Positions 9,395-17,569 are shown, numbered from the stretch's first letter. The stretch: 64,000 nt of DNA from Methanosuratincola petrocarbonis (GCA_030522375.1 CP130488.1:682001-746000); one strand, 5' to 3'. The notes: generated by a model not told the origin, from the sequence alone. Numbers and translations are program-made.

Positions 9395-9502
9395 ACGGGA
9401 GGTGGGGGGCAGGGAAAGAAAGAAAGGAGAGGAAGGAGTAGAAAGGAAAGAGGAAAGGAGAAAGTAGGAAGGAAGGAAGGAAAGAAGAAAAAGGGAACGA
9501 GT
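9395..9502 (+). repeat. Homopurine tract
   Basis: About 100 bases of A/G with GAAAGGAGAGGAAGGAG-like units between the small gene and the secreted-protein gene. No ORF fits it. Confidence 0.6.
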
Positions 9503-9509
9503 GGCGGTC

Positions 9510-9519
9510 GCTTATAAGC
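9510..9519 (+). promoter_or_regulatory. TATA box of the secreted-protein operon
   Basis: CTTATAAGC is 40-48 bases before the ATG at 9559. It predicts transcription from about 9540, leaving GGTGAG (9543-9548) as a ribosome-binding site. This supports the upstream ATG rather than the ATG at 9679. Confidence 0.45.
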
Positions 9520-9558
9520 GCCCCGCGGAGGAAGAAAACTCAGGTGAGTGATGTATAG

Positions 9559-10557
9559 ATGCCAATTTGGAAAGGATTAGAAAGGGACAACTTTTCCACT
9601 TCAGGATCAAGCTGCCAGAAGCATGCCCCCAGCCGGGAAGGAAGGACGGGGGGCGGGGAAGGACGCCGGCGTGCGGCGATGGCGCTGCCGCTGATAGCGG
9701 TCGTCCTCCTCTCGATTTTTGCGGTTGCGCCGATCCAGCCGGTTGCAGCAACCTTCAGCTGGCCGCCCAGCTGGTGGCCGTGGCAGCCGCCGGCGCCCCC
9801 GGCTCCGCAGACGGGCGCGGGGACGCGCGTGCTGAAGGGCTCCAGCAGCTGGGGCTCGATATCGGTCGCCACGGTCAGCAAGGGCGAGGCTTGGAACACT
9901 AGCATAGTCAACGCCCCCTTCATGGACATGGTGTTCGACAAGCCCGTCCCGTCCGAGTGCATCGAAGTGAAGCAAAACCTGACCCTCTCAAACTCGATGC
10001 TCGTAATCAACATGTGGGCCTTCAGGGCAGACAACGGAAAAGCCTTCTTGATCTCTTCAACGGTAAGCCAGGGCGACTTGGCAAACACGCAGCTCGTCAC
10101 CAAGTCCGAATTCGGCAACTACACCGACATCCCGTCCTACCGATGCACGTCCAGCGAGTCTTACTGGAGCGTGGAAGGGAAGAAGCCAGGCGACACCACC
10201 AGCGCGCGGATCACGGTCCGGTCGTTCGAGCCGACACTCCGGATGCTCGGCTACACCGCCGACAGGGTCGAGGTCCTCGGCATAGTCCTGTTCCCCGACG
10301 AGAACTACACGGTCACGTCCACCCCCAAGGTCGTAGCCACGGCGGACCTGAACATGGTGCGCCTCTCGTGGATGATCCCGTACCTGCAGTCGCTGACGAT
10401 AAACGGCGAGTCTTTCCAGTCCGCGGCGGGGGCGGTTACCCTCAGCCAGGCAGCCGCCTCCGCGCTGGCGAGCGGGGCACCCGTCTCGGCTGAGGCGACT
10501 GTGATGTTCCCGATAGGGCCGTTCTATGTCCCCGTGAAGATCCCACTCTCCGGGTGA
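9559..10557 (+). CDS. Secreted or membrane-anchored protein of unknown function
   Basis: A 332-residue protein with an unusually long basic N-region (residues 1-40, ending GRRRAAM), then a hydrophobic segment ALPLIAVVLLSIFAVAPI and VAA, which reads as a Sec signal peptide or anchor. It is followed by a Trp/Pro-rich stretch (FSWPPSWWPW, ~residues 66-75). The rest is beta-rich, Ser/Thr-rich with NxT/S sites, as in extracellular archaeal proteins. No family recognised. An internal ATG at 9679 would give a normal-length signal peptide, but promoter spacing favours 9559. Its stop overlaps the next frame's GTG, suggesting a coupled pair. Confidence 0.6.
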   Translation: MPIWKGLERDNFSTSGSSCQKHAPSREGRTGGGEGRRRAAMALPLIAVVLLSIFAVAPIQPVAATFSWPPSWWPWQPPAPPAPQTGAGTRVLKGSSSWGSISVATVSKGEAWNTSIVNAPFMDMVFDKPVPSECIEVKQNLTLSNSMLVINMWAFRADNGKAFLISSTVSQGDLANTQLVTKSEFGNYTDIPSYRCTSSESYWSVEGKKPGDTTSARITVRSFEPTLRMLGYTADRVEVLGIVLFPDENYTVTSTPKVVATADLNMVRLSWMIPYLQSLTINGESFQSAAGAVTLSQAAASALASGAPVSAEATVMFPIGPFYVPVKIPLSG

Positions 10558-11258
10558 CGCGGACCAGAGAAAGGGACCGAGAGGTGGCGATAGAAAAGTG
10601 CCAGAGGGCCACGCGCCGGGAAGCGCCGCTGACTGTTGCTGGCTGGAGCATCTCATCCGCCGCCTTGGTGTTGGTGACGGTCCCAGGGGGCGGCACCATG
10701 TCCCTGCAGGCCGAGCGTTACGCCTTCGCGTTCAAAGGCACCCTCTTCTCGATTCCCCCACCCAAAAACCCGCCCTATTACGGCCCGCTCTCCACATCCG
10801 TCTCGATCAGCCTGGTGAACGATCCAAACGGATCGATCGCGCTCGGGGCAGGGCAACAGAGCGCGCTTGCCATCCCGACCCTAGGAGTGGCGCATTCGAC
10901 GCGCTCGTCCGACTTGGGGGCGGTTACGCACGTGGTATCCATCACGATCCCGTCGCTTGCCGCCAAGCCAGGGCTCGATGTAGCTAGGCAGGTCGGCACC
11001 CCGCAGTCCACCGTGGAGGTAGAGGGGCGTGGACAGAAAAGAAGGAGGAGAAGGAGAGAAGGGAAAGGAAAGAAAGAGAAGAAAGGGAATGCAAGAATAG
11101 CGTGGAAGAAGGAAGAAAGCGAGGAAGCGGGCAATGAAAGGAGAAAAAAAAGAAAAGAAAGGAAAAGAAAAGAAAGAAGAAAAGAAAAGAAGAAACCCCC
11201 TCAGGACGAGAGGAAGGCAGCGACCTGGCTCAGGGTGCCGCTTGAAGCCACCCGGTAG
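10554..11258 (+). CDS. Possible second secreted protein running into a homopurine tract
   Basis: An open frame beginning at a GTG that overlaps the stop of the preceding gene. Residues ~25-45 are moderately hydrophobic, and residues ~48-155 are beta-rich with proline-rich turns (IPPPKNPPYYGPLS), resembling the upstream protein. From ~residue 160 the frame enters a homopurine tract and encodes only Lys/Arg/Glu. It ends 58 bases inside the convergent transglutaminase gene. Either the true protein carries a strange basic tail, or an original stop was lost when the tract expanded. No family recognised. Confidence 0.4.
   Translation: MTRTRERDREVAIEKCQRATRREAPLTVAGWSISSAALVLVTVPGGGTMSLQAERYAFAFKGTLFSIPPPKNPPYYGPLSTSVSISLVNDPNGSIALGAGQQSALAIPTLGVAHSTRSSDLGAVTHVVSITIPSLAAKPGLDVARQVGTPQSTVEVEGRGQKRRRRRREGKGKKEKKGNARIAWKKEESEEAGNERRKKRKERKRKERRKEKKKPPQDERKAATWLRVPLEATR
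11030..11200 (+). repeat. Long homopurine tract with mirror-like AAGAAAAG units
   Basis: About 170 bases, mostly A/G, becoming nearly pure AAAAG/AAAGAAG from 11140 to 11195. On the minus strand it is a pyrimidine run directly after the stop of the transglutaminase gene, so it may double as that gene's terminator. Confidence 0.6.
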
Positions 11259-12352
11259 CTCCCGTCCGAGGCGCTCACTGAGTAGAGCGTAATCTGCGAG
11301 ATCCCGCCGTATTCACTCCACCAACCCGAGTAGGCCGAGAGCTCCTGCGCCGCCGGCTTCGATGTTATCGTGCCCCAAGTCTTAGTCAGGTAGCTTCCGG
11401 CGGGATCCAGAATGCAGAGGTTCCCGCCCTGGACTGGGATGAAGACCGCCAGGTGCCCAAAGTCGGCGTTGTAGTACTCTATGTGAGCCAGGTACAAGCT
11501 GTGATCGTTCTTGAGCACGTACTTCATGTAATACTTCATCATCGCATACGCCAGGATCGCCTGGTCCTCGCAGTCGCCCTGCCCGAGATCGAGCGTCTGC
11601 TCGGGGGACTGGACGTAGTTGCTAAAGGTGTCGACTGTAAAACCGCTCAAGTACAGCCCGCCCCTCTGGGCATCGGAGATGTTGACCTTGCTGTAGCTGG
11701 AGATGTACGGCACCTCCACGTCGTGCACGTATTCTACGTTCCGCTTGATGTAGTCGTATATCTTCTGGTACGACTGCCACTCGCCCCAGGCAGTGCACCC
11801 CGCAGCCGAGACGGCCGACGCGGTGCCATTCACGGTGGCGTCGTTTATGACCCTGCGGAACGACGCCTTAAGAAAGGCGTACGAGTCCAGCGCCTCGTCC
11901 ATCGCAGCGACGCTCTGGTTGAGGGAAGCGTATTCGTCCAGCACCGCTCCGTAATCCGCCTTTAGCGAGTCATAACTCATCTTCAGAGAATTATAGTCCG
12001 CCCTCAAGGACGACAGGCTCGCTTGCAGTTGCGTCTTCTCCGAAGTAAGCTCACTGATCTGAGCCGTAGCAGACGACAGGCTCGCTTGCAGTTGCGTCTT
12101 CTCCGAAGTAAGCTCACTGATCTGAGCGTTTGCGCTGTTGAGTGCCTGAGTCATCTCAGCCGCCGACTGGCTGAGCCGGGAGTTCTCGACCGCCATGTAC
12201 CCCGCGGCTGCCCCTAGAACCAACGCCAGCACAGCCAGGGCAGCCACCAACACCGCTGCCGGCCTGTGCCCCTTGGCGCCAGAGGGCCTCTGGGCAATGC
12301 CGCTTTCGGCTCCGCTCGAATCATTATCATAAGGATCTATCGTTATGTCCAT
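11201..12352 (-). CDS. Membrane-anchored coiled-coil protein with transglutaminase-like cysteine protease domain
   Basis: A 383-residue protein from the ATG at 12352; the frame is open further upstream but only through low-complexity sequence. Residues ~31-53 form one transmembrane helix. Residues ~55-160 are coiled coil, including two identical 21-residue blocks. The C-terminal domain is transglutaminase-like: Cys261 in GQGDCEDQ, His300 in FGHLAVF and Asp316 in ILDPAG match the Cys-His-Asp triad. The catalytic domain should face outside the cell. Such domains cleave or crosslink peptides; the substrate is unknown. A role with the secreted proteins on the other strand is only suggested by proximity. 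Confidence 0.75.
   Translation of the reverse strand: MDITIDPYDNDSSGAESGIAQRPSGAKGHRPAAVLVAALAVLALVLGAAAGYMAVENSRLSQSAAEMTQALNSANAQISELTSEKTQLQASLSSATAQISELTSEKTQLQASLSSLRADYNSLKMSYDSLKADYGAVLDEYASLNQSVAAMDEALDSYAFLKASFRRVINDATVNGTASAVSAAGCTAWGEWQSYQKIYDYIKRNVEYVHDVEVPYISSYSKVNISDAQRGGLYLSGFTVDTFSNYVQSPEQTLDLGQGDCEDQAILAYAMMKYYMKYVLKNDHSLYLAHIEYYNADFGHLAVFIPVQGGNLCILDPAGSYLTKTWGTITSKPAAQELSAYSGWWSEYGGISQITLYSVSASDGSYRVASSGTLSQVAAFLSS
12009..12127 (-). repeat. Tandem 63-bp duplication inside the coiled coil
   Basis: A 56-base segment at 12009-12064 recurs without change at 12072-12127. The period of 63 bases equals 21 residues, i.e. three heptads, so the coiled-coil register is kept. The identity at DNA level indicates a recent duplication. 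Confidence 0.85.
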
Positions 12353-12967
12353 ACGACCACCGAAAAATGGTCTGGGTACGCTGCTTAAAAAGATTCTGAC
12401 GGAATGTGGATACAGGGAAACAAGGAAGGAAGATAGGAAAAAAAGGAAGATATGTAAAACAAAGCAAAACAACGGAGACGGACTGGAATGACGGCGCCCC
12501 CACCGCCTGGCAGGAACGGTAACGCCGCCGACATAGACTACCTATTCTCGTTTTTCCCCGATGTGCCCAGGTCTCCGGCTTCCCCGCGCGAGGTGATGAC
12601 CAAAAAGACAGGCGGGCAGGTACAGGTCTCCTCGAAGAAAGAACTCCTGGCATCCGAAGGGTGGAAGCCGTACCTGCACCCGCGCGAGGGGGTACTCCGA
12701 GATATTCTTCAGCCCCCAGACGGGGCAGGGCGAGAAGAAAAAGCAAAAGAACATGCCCGCATACCTAGCTCGTCAACACCAAAAGGCTCAAGTACACGCG
12801 CAGCGCCAAACACAACCTTATCTGCCATGCCCGCCATATCCTAAGCACCAGCAAATTAGAATAAAATAAGCGTTAAAAATATAAGTCTTTTTAAAAAGAA
12901 AATGTACCCACTGACCCATTAGAAAAATCTTAAATGTTCTAACCACAAATAAAAAACAGACGCAAAA
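12353..12967. other. Gene-poor stretch with a homopurine tract, left edge of the AT-rich island
   Basis: 12412-12472 is a purine run (GGAAACAAGGAAGG and similar). From 12480 to 12840 frames are open on both strands (e.g. + 12488-12844, - 12542-12754), but their proteins are low-complexity and neither is convincing. From about 12850 the base composition turns sharply A-rich, which continues into the DUF4268 gene. I see no RNA gene. Confidence 0.5.
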
Positions 12968-13894
12968 ATGCCAATCAGCAAACTTAAGCGAGTCCCTCTT
13001 CGAAACGTCTGGAAAAATGAAGAAAAAGATTTCACACCATGGCTCCAAGAAGACCTCGACGTTCTAAGCGAAACCTTAGGATTAGAATTATCATTTCTTG
13101 AAAGAGAGGCAACTGTAGGTAAAACTTTTGAAGCAGACCTACTAGCAGAGGGACCTGCAGGCGACCTAGTCGTAATAGAAAACCAGTTTGGGAAAAGCGA
13201 CCACGACCACCTAGGAAAAATCCTAACATACCTAGTTAATCTAAGCGCAAAAACAGCAGTATGGATCTGCGAAAAACCCCAACCTGAACACGTCGAAGCT
13301 GTAGATTGGCTAAACAAGAACTCAGCCTCAGACATCGCATTCTACATAGTCAAACTTGAAGCCTTCCAAATTGGAGATTCACCGGATGTAGCGCCACACT
13401 TTTCCATAGTATCCGAGCCCAGCAGCCAAATAAAAGAAGCAGGAGAAACCATAGAAAAACTTGCAGAGCGACATGTTAAACGGCAACAGTTCTGGAAACT
13501 ACTTCTTGAAGAAAGCAACAAAAAAACAAATCGATTTTCAAGTGTATCTCCAAGCAAAGAGCATTGTATTTCTGCGGGGGCAGGAATAAGCGGTGTAACC
13601 TATCAGTATATAATAGCAAAAGATGAAGCCAGAGTCCAATTGGCAATCCAAGGCCCAGATCAAGCAAAAAACAAACGAATATTCGATGAACTCTACAAAA
13701 AGAAAGACCAAATTGAAAAAGAATTTGGCGACAGCCTCGAATGGAACAGACTTGATGACAAAAAAGCTTCCTACATCGCCAAAACCGTCATAAACAAGGG
13801 ACTAAAAGACACCGAAGAATGGCCAACTATAATCCAAAAACTAGTTGAAACAATGGTAAGATTTGAAAACGCGATAAACAAACACCTTAAGTAA
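12968..13894 (+). CDS. DUF4268 protein with N-terminal PD-(D/E)XK-like domain
   Basis: A 308-residue protein. The N-terminal ~130 residues look like a restriction-endonuclease fold: FEADLLAEGPAGDLVVIENQFGKSDHDHLGKI..., where Asp before VVIENQ and the IENQ strand fit a D...E-x-(N/Q/K) active site variant. The C-terminal half (~residues 160-308: RQQFWKLLLEE through RFENAINKHLK) is DUF4268. The function is unknown; family members occur in accessory and defence-associated regions. The A-rich codon use is unlike the flanking GC-rich genes and points to horizontal acquisition. Start ATG 12968. Confidence 0.8.
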   Translation: MPISKLKRVPLRNVWKNEEKDFTPWLQEDLDVLSETLGLELSFLEREATVGKTFEADLLAEGPAGDLVVIENQFGKSDHDHLGKILTYLVNLSAKTAVWICEKPQPEHVEAVDWLNKNSASDIAFYIVKLEAFQIGDSPDVAPHFSIVSEPSSQIKEAGETIEKLAERHVKRQQFWKLLLEESNKKTNRFSSVSPSKEHCISAGAGISGVTYQYIIAKDEARVQLAIQGPDQAKNKRIFDELYKKKDQIEKEFGDSLEWNRLDDKKASYIAKTVINKGLKDTEEWPTIIQKLVETMVRFENAINKHLK

Positions 13895-14011
13895 TTTCAC
13901 GTAAAATCACATCACTTTTCCCTACCTCTCTCCAAGAAACGGCAGTGTCGCTTCTTCGCTTTTCTTTTAAGCAGCGTCAACCATACGCAAAAAAACCCAG
14001 AGGTGACCGTC

Positions 14012-14248
14012 ATGAAAAAGAAAGCTCCATCTTCAACCGTGAAAGAGGAACTCCATTTAGACTTAACCCTTCACAGCGTTCCAGCCTCGCTAGTAGCCGA
14101 GTTCGCAGAAAAAATCGCGCGACCATACTATAAAGGCAGCTTGAACGCAGCCATCCAAGACCTAATCCACGATGCCATAGCGGAACAGGACTTCATTTAC
14201 TCCCACATAACGCGCATCCACACCGCTAAAGCCGCCGCCAGCCCATAA
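14012..14248 (+). CDS. Small hypothetical protein
   Basis: A 78-residue protein starting at ATG 14012, which has AGAGGTG 9-15 bases upstream; a GTG at 14003 is in frame. It is predicted helical, with a basic N-terminus (MKKKAPSS) and an acidic-hydrophobic middle (LVAEFAEKIARPYYKGSLNAAIQDLIHDAI). The segment resembles a ribbon-helix-helix or antitoxin-like strand-helix-helix (HLDLTLHSVP then two helices), but I cannot assign a family. It may be a small regulator of the island. Confidence 0.5.
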   Translation: MKKKAPSSTVKEELHLDLTLHSVPASLVAEFAEKIARPYYKGSLNAAIQDLIHDAIAEQDFIYSHITRIHTAKAAASP

Positions 14249-14299
14249 ACCGCACCAAAAACATTAAACCCGCATGGCTTCAGCCTCAGCAAACCATGA

Positions 14300-14317
14300 A
14301 GAGAAGGCGCCTTCTCT
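14300..14317. promoter_or_regulatory. 18-bp perfect palindrome
   Basis: AGAGAAGGCGCCTTCTCT reads identically on both strands. It lies in the 250-base intergenic stretch upstream of the helicase gene. It could be an operator for a dimeric regulator or a transcription-end hairpin of the small gene. Confidence 0.55.
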
Positions 14318-14499
14318 AGTGGCAAAAGACAAGTGAAGAAACGACGCAGCCGTTCCTTTGATAGAGAGAAAGAAAATTGGAATCCAATGCCGTTTGACTA
14401 TTGGGTTGTTTTCGCGTTGTTGAGTTGGAATGCGTAAAACATATTATTTTTAATTTGATATTTGATATAAGGACGATGCTTGCTTGAGGATGATTTAAT

Positions 14500-16599
14500 T
14501 TGGCTTATGTTAAGGCCGATTTGGTTGACAAGATTTTGAACACTCCAACTCGTTTATCAGACGACCAGAAAGAGGCCGTTTTGTCTAAATCTCGATATAC
14601 TCGGGTTATTGCTGGGGCGGGTGCTGGGAAGACTGAGACTTTGACAAGGAGGATCGTGTATTTGCTTGCGGTTGAGCGTGTAAAGCCTTCTGAGATTGTG
14701 GCTTTTACGTTTACTGAGAAGGCAGCCCAGAGCATGAAGAGCCGCATCTATCAGCGTGTTGGGGAGATTTGCGGTGAGGCGGCGACAGCCAATCTTGGCG
14801 AGATGTACGTGGGAACCATTCACGCTTACGCGAAGAGGGTTTTGGAGGATCATTTCCGGTTTGGCAACTATGGCGTTTTGGATGACAATCAGGAAGTTGC
14901 TTTTCTGATGCGGCACGGCTGGAACCTGGGCGTCCACAAGCTCGGCAATCATTATGCTGATTGTTGCCGTGCTTTCTTGCGGACGGTGAACATGGTTTGG
15001 GACGAGATGCTTGATGAAAAGCTGCTTGAAAAACGGGCGCCTGATTTCTTTAGGAAGCTGAAGCGGTACGAGAAGCTTTTGCGTGAGCATAGGCTTTTGA
15101 CTTTTGGCAGAATCATTTACGAGGCAGTTTTAAAGCTGCGGGAAGCTCCAGATAAACTCAGCAGCGTCAAACATCTCCTTGTAGACGAGTTTCAGGATAT
15201 CAATCGCGCACAGGCTGAGTTGATCGAGTACATTGGGCGGAACGCAAGCGTTTTCGTTGTTGGCGATCCCCGGCAGAGCATTTACCAGTGGCGGGGTTCG
15301 GATGAGCGGTTCTTTTCGGATTTTTCGAAGAAATTCCCTGATGCAAAATTGGTAAGCATCAACGAGAATAGGCGGAGTGGGAAGCGGATCGTTTGGAATG
15401 CGAACAAGTTTGCGGGCAGCTTTACGCGTGCGCGTTACGAGCAGATGGAGGCCACCCGGCCCGAGGAGGGGTTTGTTGCGGTTGTTAGTAATGAAACGCC
15501 TGAGGCTGAAGCGGAGTGGATTGTTGATCAGATCGAGGCGCTTATGGCATCCAATAAAGGATTGAAGTTTTCGGATTTTGGTGTCTTGACAAGGAGCGTT
15601 AGAACTTCGGCTGGGCCGCTCATTGACGAGTTGAAGAGGCGGCGCATCCCGTACATTGTGGGCGGTAAACTCGGTCTTTTCAAGAGGGACGAGGTTCAGG
15701 CGGTTGGCATGATATTTTCTTGGTTCTGGAATGATGGCTTTTGGACGCTCGATTCGAGCGGCAGGAGCTCCAGAATTAGCGGTGATGACTTGTTGGCTGC
15801 GGCTTTGAAGTGTTGGGATGCTGCCCATGCGCATGGCCATCCACGTGATGCGAAGAAGAGGCTTCGAGCGATTAAGGCAGATTTGAATTCTGAAAAGCCG
15901 TCGTATAGCAACTTTACGAAAGTTTACTATGATGTTTTGAATGCTTTGGGCTATTTTAGTTTGGATTATAGGGATCGGAATGATGCTGCGGTCATGGCTA
16001 ACTTGGGCAGGTTTAACAATCTTTTGACGGATTTCGAGTCCGCTAATCGGTTTGGCGGTAGAAGCCCCGATTGGAAGCGGGATTTGAAGGGGCTGTGTTG
16101 GTTTATGAATTCTTATGCTGTTGCGTCTTATGAGGAGCGGCCTTCTGACGATATTCGTGGCGTTGATGCCGTCCAGGTTATGACGGTGCATCAGGCGAAG
16201 GGGCTGGAGTGGCCTGTTGTCTTCTTGTTTGCTGTTGTGGATAGGCGTTTTCCGTCTTCCATGGTTGGGAATCAACAGAATTGGTGCGGGGTGCCTAGGG
16301 ACATGTTTGATGTCGCTCGTTACGAGGGCAGCGAGGAGGATGAGCGGCGGTTGTTTTATGTGGGCATCACCAGGGCGAGGGACGCTTTAGTGATTAGTTA
16401 TTTCGAGAAGTTGACGCGGAGTGTCTCACGTAGCCGCTTTCTTGACGACTTGGACGCGCGCCATGTTGTTGAGCTCAGCGCTGGAACGCCCCTCCCGCCT
16501 ATTGTGGTTTATCCAAGCGCCATGGCGGATGAAATTCAGACATTTTCGCATCGCTGCATTTGTTCGGCCCAGACGCCTGCAATTCCAATGTCAATATAA
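14500..16599 (+). CDS. UvrD/Rep-type superfamily 1 helicase, 3' end frameshifted and truncated
   Basis: A 699-residue SF1A DNA helicase. Motif I is AGAGAGKTE (38-46), motif II is VDEFQD (~228), motif III is VGDPRQSIYQWRG (~255), and motif VI is RRLFYVGITRARD (~615). The TTG start is preceded by GAGGA. Related archaeal helicases continue into a Cys-rich PD-(D/E)XK-type region. Here the frame ends in FSHRCICSAQTP..., whereas the +1 frame from 16541 reads HFRIAAFVRPRRLQFQCQYK before a stop at 16610-16612. That looks like the normal FxxSAFxxCPRRFQFQY continuation. So a frameshift and then loss of the nuclease domain are likely. Codon use (TTT, GTT, CGG) differs from both flanks. Confidence 0.8.
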   Translation: MAYVKADLVDKILNTPTRLSDDQKEAVLSKSRYTRVIAGAGAGKTETLTRRIVYLLAVERVKPSEIVAFTFTEKAAQSMKSRIYQRVGEICGEAATANLGEMYVGTIHAYAKRVLEDHFRFGNYGVLDDNQEVAFLMRHGWNLGVHKLGNHYADCCRAFLRTVNMVWDEMLDEKLLEKRAPDFFRKLKRYEKLLREHRLLTFGRIIYEAVLKLREAPDKLSSVKHLLVDEFQDINRAQAELIEYIGRNASVFVVGDPRQSIYQWRGSDERFFSDFSKKFPDAKLVSINENRRSGKRIVWNANKFAGSFTRARYEQMEATRPEEGFVAVVSNETPEAEAEWIVDQIEALMASNKGLKFSDFGVLTRSVRTSAGPLIDELKRRRIPYIVGGKLGLFKRDEVQAVGMIFSWFWNDGFWTLDSSGRSSRISGDDLLAAALKCWDAAHAHGHPRDAKKRLRAIKADLNSEKPSYSNFTKVYYDVLNALGYFSLDYRDRNDAAVMANLGRFNNLLTDFESANRFGGRSPDWKRDLKGLCWFMNSYAVASYEERPSDDIRGVDAVQVMTVHQAKGLEWPVVFLFAVVDRRFPSSMVGNQQNWCGVPRDMFDVARYEGSEEDERRLFYVGITRARDALVISYFEKLTRSVSRSRFLDDLDARHVVELSAGTPLPPIVVYPSAMADEIQTFSHRCICSAQTPAIPMSI

Positions 16600-16849
16600 G
16601 CGGAGCGGATGAAAACAGATGATCGGCAATCCGCTCCGATCCCCGCTTTTGTCTACGACCGGCGATCTTTAGCGGACGTCCCACATCTGGGGACGAACGC
16701 AAAGCCGACGCTTATACGGCGAAAAGCATCTAGGCGGATGCCGATAAAAACTTTAGGAAGGTTCGATCATCTAGCTGCGACCAGCATTTCATTAGCAACC
16801 AGCTAGGACACTCGATGACCGCCAATTCGCCTTTTTCAGCTGATCAATT
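16600..16849. other. Intergenic stretch with several short inverted repeats
   Basis: After the helicase there is no convincing gene. Inverted repeats: CGGAGCGGAT (16601-16610) with ATCCGCTCCG (16629-16638), GCATC/GATGC near 16726-16741, and CTAGCTG/CAGCTAG near 16770-16804. They may be a decayed end of the helicase region or structured mobile-element remains. Confidence 0.4.
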
Positions 16850-17569
16850 TCATTTCGACTTCCTCGCAATCAGCCACTTTGCTGCATCGCCACATATTTT
16901 CTTAGCTTTATTAAAGGCGTAAGAGACCTGCATCTCTTTCCAGAAGATCAGCCCGAAAAGTGTAGTGGTGAAGAGTGCCGAGTCGCCGAATTCCACTTCC
17001 TCTCTCGGCGCGATCACGTAACGGCACCCCGAATCAAGAAAGGCCTCAATAAGATCGCCTTTTTTGGCAGTATAGCAGGAGGAAAGAACGACCAAAACCG
17101 GCTTATCATCGTCGTCTAAATTGCGCCATAAGTGCGACTTGTGGCCGCATCCATCTCCGCCTTTGAACGCGCGACGTAAGTAGTCCCCAAGTACCGGAAC
17201 TAATTCTGGCGGCGGGCACAGCATCTCGTGGGAATATAGCCGCCCATCTGGAGTTTCCAAATAAGTTCCATCTTTATCATAATCGCCATGGCAGGATATG
17301 TAGAGGCAACCTCCTTTGGATTCGTAAATGTGGAACAGAAGCTCTTTATTGTTGTTTATTTCTTTGTAATTTATTTCTATTCTGTTATTGCGCTCAAAAT
17401 TCACAATCTTCATAAATTCCTTTAGCACCTTTCCTTCAGAGCAGGGGCAAGACTCGTCTTCTGGGATGCACTCAAGTATATTGACGGTCTTCATCATCTT
17501 TCTCTGGATTCTCTTCCTAGTTTTCCATGATGCATTGCCAGCTTTAGAATTTGCAACATTAGTTGGCAT
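16850..17569 (-). CDS. Stand-alone CHAT (caspase-like) protease
   Basis: A 239-residue caspase-fold protein. His94 in LYISCHGD and Cys165 in VVLSSCYTAKKG form the expected catalytic dyad. The following GCRYVIAPREEVEFGDSAL and TTLFGLIFWKEMQVSYAFNKAKK match the CHAT C-terminal pattern (strand, D..A, FY..L, V..A). No TPR or other sensor domain is fused. The ATG at 17569 is ~24 bases after TTTATGT (17599-17593, minus strand), consistent with a leaderless message; ATG 17497 is an alternative. CHAT proteases act in bacterial defence and cell-death systems. It lies in the AT-rich island less than 1 kb from cas4. Confidence 0.8.
   Translation of the reverse strand: MPTNVANSKAGNASWKTRKRIQRKMMKTVNILECIPEDESCPCSEGKVLKEFMKIVNFERNNRIEINYKEINNNKELLFHIYESKGGCLYISCHGDYDKDGTYLETPDGRLYSHEMLCPPPELVPVLGDYLRRAFKGGDGCGHKSHLWRNLDDDDKPVLVVLSSCYTAKKGDLIEAFLDSGCRYVIAPREEVEFGDSALFTTTLFGLIFWKEMQVSYAFNKAKKICGDAAKWLIARKSK

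Noticed and set aside
12488..12844. 118-residue plus-strand ORF and 70-residue minus-strand ORF
   Set aside because: Both are low-complexity, without start signals or recognisable domains, and overlap each other on opposite strands.
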